Assembly (NCBI RefSeq): GCF_024189295.1
Contig: NZ_JAIZEN010000005.1
Location: forward strand, 124,001 to 188,000
Length of the DNA: 64,000 nt
Direction of reading: 5' to 3'
Source: Halobacillus sp. A1
GTDB taxonomy: Bacteria > Bacillota > Bacilli > Bacillales > Halobacillaceae
Under the pieces are notes generated by a model. The model worked only from the letters and a program-made list of their open reading frames with translations, searched no databases and was not told the origin of the DNA. The first letter of the stretch is position 1. Each line of letters starts with the position of its first letter. Shown here piece after piece: positions 58,330-64,000 of this stretch. Position numbers and translations under genes: made by a program.

Positions 58330-59271
58330 ATGAGAACTTTTCATTTAAGTTCAGAAAGCCCGATTGTTTCCGAAGATCTATCAGCGAGTTCTTTAGCTGT
58401 AGGTTTTTTCGACGGCATCCATAAAGGGCATCAGCAGGTTATCAGAACAGCTGTTCAACAAGCAGATAAGTTAGGTATAGATACGGCTGTCATGACGTTT
58501 ACGCCTCACCCCTCCGTTGTGTTGAATAAAAGTGTGCAGCACGCACGTTACATCACTCCTCTTCCTGAAAAAGAGCGCATATTAGAAGACATGGGAGTCG
58601 ATAAACTGTTTGTCGTCCATTTTGATCTTGCTCTAGCTTCTTTATCTCCTGCCGAATTTGCGGAAAAATTTTTCGTAGATTTGAATATTCATCATGTAGT
58701 AGCTGGTTTTGATTTCAGCTTTGGTTATAAAGGCAAAGGATCAATGAAGGAGCTTCCATCCTACGCAAAAGGAAGATTTACAACTACAACCGTAGCTAAA
58801 GTCTCGCAGGGAGATGAGAAAGTCAGTTCTACTCGGATTCGCGGACTATTAAATCAAGGGGATATGGCAGAGATCAAAACTCTGTTGAATCGGCCTTATA
58901 GCATCCAGGGAGAAGTGGTCGAAAGCCGAACAAGCAGAAAAGCTCCCGGCCCTCCGATGATCCCTATTCACATGAATGAAGCATATTATCTGCCAACCTC
59001 TGGTATATATGCGGTAGAGGTGGAATTTAAAGGGGAAATCCATAAGGGAATGGCTGTTTACAGTATGAGTTTGTTAAGGAGCGAACAGAATGAAGAGGGC
59101 AGTTTAGAAGTCCGCACATTCGACAGTGAGCAAGACCTTTACGGGGAAAAGGTAAGGATCTATTTTCATGAATTCATACGGCCCGTGATCGAGTACCAAA
59201 ACCGGGAGCAATTGATGGAGCAGCTTCAGAGTGACGAACGGGAATGCCGGAGGATCCTGACTGTATTATAA
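58330..59271 (+). CDS. ribF: Bifunctional riboflavin kinase / FAD synthetase
   Basis: RibF makes FMN and FAD. The 313-residue protein has an N-terminal FAD synthetase domain (AVGFFDGIHKGHQQVI with the nucleotidyl transfer motif; FTPHPSVVL; FDFSFGYKGKGS; VSSTRIRGLLNQGD) and a C-terminal flavokinase domain. In the latter, SRKAPGPPMIPIHMNEAYYLPTSGIYAV (in part NEAYYLPTSGIYAVEV) is less canonical than the usual GRTIGFPTAN motif. ATG follows AGGTGAAAT. Confidence 0.93.
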   Translation: MRTFHLSSESPIVSEDLSASSLAVGFFDGIHKGHQQVIRTAVQQADKLGIDTAVMTFTPHPSVVLNKSVQHARYITPLPEKERILEDMGVDKLFVVHFDLALASLSPAEFAEKFFVDLNIHHVVAGFDFSFGYKGKGSMKELPSYAKGRFTTTTVAKVSQGDEKVSSTRIRGLLNQGDMAEIKTLLNRPYSIQGEVVESRTSRKAPGPPMIPIHMNEAYYLPTSGIYAVEVEFKGEIHKGMAVYSMSLLRSEQNEEGSLEVRTFDSEQDLYGEKVRIYFHEFIRPVIEYQNREQLMEQLQSDERECRRILTVL

Positions 59272-59398
59272 GTTTCCCCTTGCATTTTACTCTCAAAAAT
59301 TGTACTCTTTAATATGGAACCTTCGCTTGGCGGCGCGTATCTCCGACGCCCGCTCGGGGTAAGGGAATCTTTCAAAAACTATAGGAGGTGTAGCTATA
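59272..59398 (+). promoter_or_regulatory. rpsO leader with a GC-rich structured segment
   Basis: The 127 bases before rpsO contain an AT-rich start and then a GC-rich block (59321-59361; CTTGGCGGCGCG and ACGCCCGCTCGGGG) unusual for the region, ending at AGGAGGTG. S15 is known to bind its own leader in relatives, and the block could form such a site. I did not obtain one clear fold by eye. Confidence 0.4.
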
Positions 59399-59668
59399 AT
59401 GGCTATCACACAAGAACGTAAAAATGAATTAATCAATGAGTACAAAACTCATGAGAAAGACACTGGATCTGCTGAAGTACAGATTGCTGTCCTTACAGAG
59501 CAAATCACGAACTTGAACCAACACTTGCGTACACACAAGCAAGATCATCACTCTCGTCGTGGATTGCTTAAAATGGTAGGTAGACGCCGTAACTTGCTTA
59601 ACTACCTGCGTAATAAAGACATTACACGTTACCGTGAGTTAATTAAGAGTCTTGGCCTACGTCGCTAA
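59399..59668 (+). CDS. rpsO: 30S ribosomal protein S15
   Basis: S15 is a primary 16S rRNA binder. The 89-residue protein has [20 protein letters not shown] and the [21 protein letters not shown] region (in part). The ATG lies after AGGAGGTG. It ends in a strong terminator. Confidence 0.99.
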   Translation: MAITQERKNELINEYKTHEKDTGSAEVQIAVLTEQITNLNQHLRTHKQDHHSRRGLLKMVGRRRNLLNYLRNKDITRYRELIKSLGLRR

Positions 59669-59678
59669 TGTATTTAGG

Positions 59679-59705
59679 AAAAGCGGGAGTTTATCCCGCT
59701 TTTTC
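59679..59705 (+). terminator. Terminator after rpsO
   Basis: AAAAGCGGGA (59679-59688) pairs perfectly with TCCCGCTTTT (59694-59703) around a 5-base loop, followed by T residues. Confidence 0.9.
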
Positions 59706-59710
59706 TGTAT

Positions 59711-59733
59711 GTTTACATAAATAAAGTGTAAAC
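59711..59733 (+). promoter_or_regulatory. Inverted repeat in the pnp leader
   Basis: GTTTACA (59711-59717) and TGTAAAC (59727-59733) form a perfect 7-bp inverted repeat about 50 bases before pnp. It could be an operator or an RNA hairpin. No clear promoter is paired with it. Confidence 0.4.
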
Positions 59734-59783
59734 TGTGAGATAGATTCTATTTTTTTATTGTGAATGAGAGGAGTAATTAATTT

Positions 59784-61907
59784 ATGGCAGAAGAAAATCA
59801 AGTGTTTTCTATTGATGTAGCTGGCCGTACATTCTCCGTTGAAGTAGGAGAATTAGCTAAACAAGCAAGCGGCGCTGCAATGATCAAGTATGGCGATACA
59901 TCTGTTCTTTCTGCGGCAACAGGCTCAAAAGAACCTAAAGATCTGCCTTTTTTCCCGCTGACGGTGAATTATGAAGAGCGTCTTTACGCCGTTGGTAAGA
60001 TTCCTGGAGGTTTCATAAAGCGTGAAGGACGCCCAAGTGATAAAGCTGTTCTTGCCTCTCGTCTAATTGACCGTCCAATTCGACCACTATTCCCCGATGG
60101 TTTCAGAAATGACGTGCAAGTAATCAGCACCGTAATGAGTGTGGATCAGGACTGTTCCTCTGAAATGGCAGCTATGCTTGGATCTTCTATAGCATTAAGC
60201 ATTTCTGATATACCATTTGGCGGACCTATCGCTGGCGTAGTTGTGGGACGAGTAGATGGAGAGTTCATTTTAAACCCTACGATTGCACAGCAGGAGCAAA
60301 GTGATATTGATCTGACGGTAGCGGGTACTAAAGATGCCATCAACATGGTTGAAGCTGGCGCTAAAGAAGTATCAGAGGAAGACATGCTTGAAGCGATTAT
60401 GCTTGGTCATGATGAGATTAAGCGTCTTGTAGCCTTTCAAGAGGAGATCGTTGCAGCTGTAGGTAAAGAAAAAATGGAAGTGCAGCTTTTCGACTTGGAC
60501 CAAGAGCTCAAAGATAAAGTTGAAGCCGAGGCAACTGAACCAATGGTGACGGCGATACAAACAGAAGAGAAAAAAGCTCGTGAGGATGCCATTGATGAAG
60601 CTAAAAAGTCGATTGTCCAAGCTTATGAAGAACTTGAAGCTGATGATGATACGATTAAACAAGTGAAATCAATCCTTGATAACATCGTTAAAGAAGAAGT
60701 TCGACGCCTTATTACTAAAGATAAAATCCGTCCAGACGGCAGAGGCCCGGATGAGATTCGTAAGCTTTCCTCCAGAGTGGGTATTTTACCTCGTACTCAC
60801 GGATCAGGATTATTCACTCGTGGACAAACTCAAGCCTTGAGCATTTGCACGCTAGGCGCTCTAGGAGATGTTCAGATTTTAGATGGTCTTGACTTAGAGG
60901 AATCGAAACGCTTCATGCACCACTATAATTTCCCTCATTATTCTGTCGGTGAAACAGGCCCGATCCGTGGTCCAGGCCGCCGGGAAATCGGACACGGTGC
61001 CCTTGGTGAGCGTGCTTTGGAAGTAGTGATTCCATCTGAAAAAGAATTCCCTTATACTATGCGTCTCGTTTCAGAAGTGCTAGAGTCCAATGGTTCTACT
61101 TCTCAAGCTAGTATATGCGCAAGTACGCTGGCTATGATGGATGCAGGGGTTCCTCTAAAAGCACCTGTAGCAGGTATTGCCATGGGGCTTGTGAAATCTG
61201 GAGAAGATTATACCATTCTGACAGACATTCAAGGAATGGAAGACTTTCTAGGAGACATGGACTTCAAAGTTGCAGGAACTGAACAAGGGATTACAGCACT
61301 ACAAATGGATATAAAAATTGAAGGATTGTCCCGTGCGATCCTGGAAGAGGCTTTAGCCCAGGCTAAAACAGGACGTATGGAAATCTTGAGTTCTATGCTG
61401 GCGACAATTCCTGAATCAAGATCAGAACTTTCTCGCTACGCTCCAAAAATTATGACGATGAAGATTAATCCTGACAAAATTCGTGACGTTATTGGACCAA
61501 GCGGTAAACAAATCAATCAAATTATTGATGATACCGGAGTCAAAATCGATATTGAGCAGGATGGTACCGTGTTCGTCTCTTCCACAGAAGCGGAAATGAA
61601 CAAAGTAGCTATGAAAATCATCGAAGACATCGTTCGTGAAGTGGAAGCTGGAGAAGTATATGACGGCAAAGTTAAACGAGTCGAGAAATTCGGAGCTTTT
61701 GTCGAATTGTTCAAAGGGAAAGAAGGACTTGTGCATATTTCCGAGCTTGCTGAAGAACGTATAGGCAAAGTCGAAGATGTGGTCGATGTCGGTGACACAC
61801 TTAAAGTGAAAGTCAAAGAAATCGATAAGCAAGGCCGAATCAATCTATCACACAAAGCTATTCTTGTAGAAGAAAAGAAACAAAAAGAAAAAGAAGCAAG
61901 TGAGTAA
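59784..61907 (+). CDS. pnp: Polyribonucleotide nucleotidyltransferase (PNPase)
   Basis: PNPase degrades RNA from the 3' end by phosphorolysis. The 707-residue protein has two RNase PH domains (residues about 10-220 and 310-545; second with [10 protein letters not shown] and [20 protein letters not shown] in part), a KH domain ([19 protein letters not shown]) and a C-terminal S1 domain ([17 protein letters not shown]). ATG follows AGAGGAG. Length is normal. Confidence 0.98.
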   Translation: MAEENQVFSIDVAGRTFSVEVGELAKQASGAAMIKYGDTSVLSAATGSKEPKDLPFFPLTVNYEERLYAVGKIPGGFIKREGRPSDKAVLASRLIDRPIRPLFPDGFRNDVQVISTVMSVDQDCSSEMAAMLGSSIALSISDIPFGGPIAGVVVGRVDGEFILNPTIAQQEQSDIDLTVAGTKDAINMVEAGAKEVSEEDMLEAIMLGHDEIKRLVAFQEEIVAAVGKEKMEVQLFDLDQELKDKVEAEATEPMVTAIQTEEKKAREDAIDEAKKSIVQAYEELEADDDTIKQVKSILDNIVKEEVRRLITKDKIRPDGRGPDEIRKLSSRVGILPRTHGSGLFTRGQTQALSICTLGALGDVQILDGLDLEESKRFMHHYNFPHYSVGETGPIRGPGRREIGHGALGERALEVVIPSEKEFPYTMRLVSEVLESNGSTSQASICASTLAMMDAGVPLKAPVAGIAMGLVKSGEDYTILTDIQGMEDFLGDMDFKVAGTEQGITALQMDIKIEGLSRAILEEALAQAKTGRMEILSSMLATIPESRSELSRYAPKIMTMKINPDKIRDVIGPSGKQINQIIDDTGVKIDIEQDGTVFVSSTEAEMNKVAMKIIEDIVREVEAGEVYDGKVKRVEKFGAFVELFKGKEGLVHISELAEERIGKVEDVVDVGDTLKVKVKEIDKQGRINLSHKAILVEEKKQKEKEASE

Positions 61908-61910
61908 TGA

Positions 61911-61943
61911 AAAAGAGAGACTGGTAAACCAGTTTCTTTTTTT
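61911..61943 (+). terminator. Terminator after pnp
   Basis: A stem around ACTGG/CCAGT with flanking AGAGAG/TTTCTT pairs (61913-61936) is followed by a long T run to 61943. Some mismatches occur in the lower stem. Confidence 0.75.
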
Positions 61944-62026
61944 ATGTCTTTTTTTTAAGCTGTTGATAAAAGCATCTTCTATGGCTGTCCTACTTTGCAT
62001 ATATTGCTAACAAGGGGTGAGTGCCA

Positions 62027-62932
62027 TTGCATGCGATGATCAGAGTCACAGCCTTTATATTTCTAATTGCCATTATTGCAGGAGTACAGGATAAACATAC
62101 AGTATCAACTTCTGCCGATGCAACGCTTTATGAAACGATAAAGGAAAAACGACAAGATTATTATATAGCTCCACAAAATGCAAAGATTGATAAGGTATGG
62201 AAAAAAACACCTGGACTAAACGGACGGGACGTGAACGTAGATAAATCTTATCAAAATATGAAGGAAGATCGTAAATTCAATGAAAAGAAACTTGTGTATA
62301 ACGAAATTTCACCTGAGATTTCACTCGAAGACTTACCAGCTGCCCCTATATATAAAGGACATGTTGATAAAAAAATGGTGAGTCTGCTGATCAATGTTTC
62401 CTGGGGCGAGGAATATATCCCATCCATGCTGAAAACTTTCGCTTCACACCGGATCAAGGGGAATTTTTTTATAGATGGTGCATTCGCTAAAGATAATAAA
62501 CAGCTGATGCAAATGATTGCAGAGGATGGTCATGTAATTGGCAGCCATGGGTATGGCCATCCAGACTTTTCTAAATTAGATGCATCTTCTGTTGAGAAGA
62601 ACTTAGAATCGACTAATGAAATTCTCGAGGCGTTTACGGATGAAAATATAAAATGGTTTGCCCCTCCTTCTGGCAGCTTCTCCAATCAAACGGTAGAAAC
62701 TGCGTATGCAATGAACATGGAGACTGTATTATGGTCTGTAGATACCATTGACTGGAGGAAACCCACAAAAGATGTGCTGATTGAAAGGGTGGTCAGTAAA
62801 CTCCACAATGGAGCGACTATTTTGATGCATCCGACTGAAGTCACATCTGAAAGCCTCGATGATTTAATTAAAAGGATCAAAGAAGACTACAAGATTGTGG
62901 AATATCCTCGTTTGATCAGTGAGAAAAGGTGA
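62027..62932 (+). CDS. ylxY: YlxY, polysaccharide-deacetylase-like protein with a degenerate active site
   Basis: The 301-residue protein has an N-terminal signal or anchor (VTAFIFLIAIIAGV), an unconserved spacer and a NodB-type domain (residues about 115-300). The usual first motif (TFDDG) is replaced by LINVSWGEEY, without the catalytic Asp. The His motif SHGYGHPDF is kept, and the Arg motif is changed to FAPPSGSFS. It may therefore be a binding or weak enzyme. TTG 62027 was chosen, 6 bases after AAGGGGTGA; GTG 62021 is too close to the site. Position after pnp matches B. subtilis. Confidence 0.85.
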   Translation: MHAMIRVTAFIFLIAIIAGVQDKHTVSTSADATLYETIKEKRQDYYIAPQNAKIDKVWKKTPGLNGRDVNVDKSYQNMKEDRKFNEKKLVYNEISPEISLEDLPAAPIYKGHVDKKMVSLLINVSWGEEYIPSMLKTFASHRIKGNFFIDGAFAKDNKQLMQMIAEDGHVIGSHGYGHPDFSKLDASSVEKNLESTNEILEAFTDENIKWFAPPSGSFSNQTVETAYAMNMETVLWSVDTIDWRKPTKDVLIERVVSKLHNGATILMHPTEVTSESLDDLIKRIKEDYKIVEYPRLISEKR

Positions 62933-62947
62933 AGGGTGGCACATACG

Positions 62948-63169
62948 TTGAGACTCAGACATTTAGCTTCTAAAGAGGTTATTGATGTACGAGAAGGTAA
63001 AAAGCTCGGCATACTTGGCCAAGCGGATTTGACGATTGATCCTGACAGCGGCCGGATCCTTTCTTTAATCGTTTTGAACAGAGGCCTCTTTCATTCTAAA
63101 ACAGAAACTGTGATTGAGTGGGATTACGTTGAAATTATAGGTGAAGACACAATTTTAATAAGTAAATGA
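62948..63169 (+). CDS. ymxH: PRC-barrel protein YmxH (YlmC family)
   Basis: The 73-residue protein has RLRHLASKEVIDVREGKKLGIL and IDPDSGRILSLIVLNRG, the PRC-barrel pattern of YlmC/YmxH sporulation-associated proteins. TTG 62948 was chosen because family members start M-R-L-R and GAAGGGTGG lies 8 bases upstream; GTG 62936 overlaps that site. It follows ylxY by 15 bases, without the mlpA gene found here in B. subtilis. The function is unknown. Confidence 0.85.
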   Translation: MRLRHLASKEVIDVREGKKLGILGQADLTIDPDSGRILSLIVLNRGLFHSKTETVIEWDYVEIIGEDTILISK

Positions 63170-63197
63170 GCTGTGACTCCATGTCACAGCTTTTTTT
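63169..63197 (+). terminator. Strong terminator after ymxH
   Basis: AGCTGTGAC (63169-63177) pairs perfectly with GTCACAGCT (63183-63191) around a 5-base loop, followed by seven T. It overlaps the ymxH stop codon. Confidence 0.92.
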
Positions 63198-63233
63198 ATG
63201 GAGTCATAAGCTACTTGAAGGTAGAGGTTCGAG

Positions 63234-63263
63234 CACACTTAAAAAGGTGAAATGCATACGATA
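63234..63263 (+). promoter_or_regulatory. SigK-type promoter for dpaA
   Basis: CATACGATA (63255-63263) matches the SigK -10 consensus CATANNNTA exactly, and CACAC (63234-63238) fits the loose mACm -35 with a 16-base spacer. The dipicolinate synthase operon is known to be SigK-controlled in B. subtilis, so the site is biologically expected. Confidence 0.65.
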
Positions 63264-63301
63264 CAAGGAGATGAAACCTAATAAAAAGGAGACTTCACGG
63301 C

Positions 63302-64000
63302 ATGCTAACTGGACACCATGTGGCCGTCATAGGGGGCGACGCCCGCCAAATTGAAATTATAAGAAGATTGCATGAGTGGGATGCTCATGTATATTTAGCT
63401 GGTTTTGATCAATTAAACGGTAGTTTTACTGAATGTATCGAGCTTGATTTTAGTGGTCCTCAGGCAGAACAGCTTGATGCTCTCATTCTTCCCATTGCAG
63501 GTACGGATGAAAATGGAAACATTGATGGGATATTTACGAACAAGATGCTCAGCCTAACCGCCGAATGGCTCAAAAGAACACCTTTCCACTGCCAAATCTA
63601 TACGGGTATCGCTAATCAAACATTAAAAGACTTAGCTGCTAAGGCAGAGAGGGAACTAATTTCATTGATGGATCGTGACGATGTAGCCATATACAACTCC
63701 ATTCCTACTGTCGAAGGAACGATTATGATGGCCATACAACATACGGATTTTACAATTCACGGATCTAATGTCATTATCCTGGGTCTCGGAAGGGTAGGAA
63801 TGAGCCTGGCTCGTGCTTTTGATCAATTAGGGGCTAAAGTGACGGTAGGAGTTCGTTCTTCGGCTGGAGCAGCCCGGGTACACGAAATGGGGATGCAGTC
63901 ACTTGATATGAGGAGCATGGAAAACTTGGAATTTAATTGTGACTATTTGATAAACACAGTACCTGCCCCTGTGGTAGATGCATCAGTGATCAAAAAGTTA
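63302..64000 (+). CDS. dpaA: Dipicolinate synthase subunit A, 5' part
   Basis: DpaA (SpoVFA) with DpaB makes dipicolinic acid in the mother cell for spore core dehydration. The 233 codons visible begin MLTGHHVAVIGGDARQIEII (Rossmann-like start), then PIAGTDENGNIDG, YNSIPTVEGTIMMAIQHTDF and a second nucleotide-binding turn, VIILGLGRVGMSLARAFD. The frame is open at the window end. ATG 63302 follows AAAGGAGA. A terminator isolates it from ymxH, leaving its own SigK-type promoter in control. Confidence 0.95.
   Translation, partial: MLTGHHVAVIGGDARQIEIIRRLHEWDAHVYLAGFDQLNGSFTECIELDFSGPQAEQLDALILPIAGTDENGNIDGIFTNKMLSLTAEWLKRTPFHCQIYTGIANQTLKDLAAKAERELISLMDRDDVAIYNSIPTVEGTIMMAIQHTDFTIHGSNVIILGLGRVGMSLARAFDQLGAKVTVGVRSSAGAARVHEMGMQSLDMRSMENLEFNCDYLINTVPAPVVDASVIKKL

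Noticed and set aside
63166-63354. Forward frame of 62 codons over the ymxH terminator and dpaA start
   Set aside because: It runs through a terminator hairpin and the SigK promoter and overlaps the clear dpaA start in another frame.
1-64000. Defence system, prophage, CRISPR array or biosynthetic cluster
   Set aside because: I looked for these; apart from one insertion sequence, every sizeable gene belongs to conserved housekeeping, flagellar, chemotaxis or sporulation families in their usual order.

Overview
The window is a contiguous, entirely plus-strand stretch of a low-to-mid GC Firmicute chromosome. Gene content and order follow the Bacillus subtilis sucC-to-spoVFA region almost gene for gene. 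Sporulation genes (dpaA, ylxY, ymxH), a CodY regulator, a FliM/FliY two-protein switch and a SigD-SwrB pair place it in Bacillaceae. Acid-rich protein tails (for example the Glu/Ala end of ribosomal protein S2) suggest a moderately halophilic genus such as Halobacillus or a relative; the genus is an inference, not a search result.

Layout. 1-9246: end of the TCA-cycle genes sucC-sucD, then dprA, topA, xerC, hslV, hslU and codY. Two things differ from B. subtilis here: trmFO is missing between topA and xerC, replaced by a 680-bp non-coding gap holding a decayed repeat-like element, and xerC has its own SigA promoters. 9247-11399: an intact IS3-family (IS150-like) insertion sequence, 9560-11048, with a 3-bp target duplication. 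It has landed in one arm of a palindromic terminator and separates codY from the flagellar operon. 11400-38129: a complete fla/che operon of about 32 genes, covering rod, MS ring, switch, export ATPase and gate, hook, chemotaxis (cheY, cheB, cheA, cheW, cheD), flhF-flhG, sigD and swrB. cheC is absent; a 36-codon ORF with a strong ribosome binding site occupies its place. 38130-41500: rpsB, tsf, pyrH and frr, separated by terminators. 41677-47749: uppS, cdsA, dxr, rasP and proS (isoprenoid and lipid precursors, regulated proteolysis, prolyl-tRNA synthetase). 47806-52200: polC. 52254-61943: rimP-nusA-rnpM-ylxQ-infB-ylxP-rbfA-truB-ribF-rpsO-pnp, the translation and RNA-metabolism cluster. 62027-64000: ylxY, ymxH and the start of the dipicolinate synthase gene dpaA, which has a good SigK-type promoter; mlpA, normally between ylxY and ymxH, is absent.

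How the genes work together: the central block builds the flagellum in assembly order and ends with the sigma factor that switches on late flagellar genes. Both flanks carry growth-related housekeeping genes. I found no defence island, prophage, biosynthetic cluster, CRISPR array, tRNA or rRNA. The most interesting signals are small and structural: the IS inside a terminator stem with its own terminator insulator, a hairpin between the Shine-Dalgarno sequence and the start codon of swrD, the cheC replacement ORF apparently coupled to cheD, a three-arm switchable hairpin after topA, and the missing trmFO and mlpA genes.
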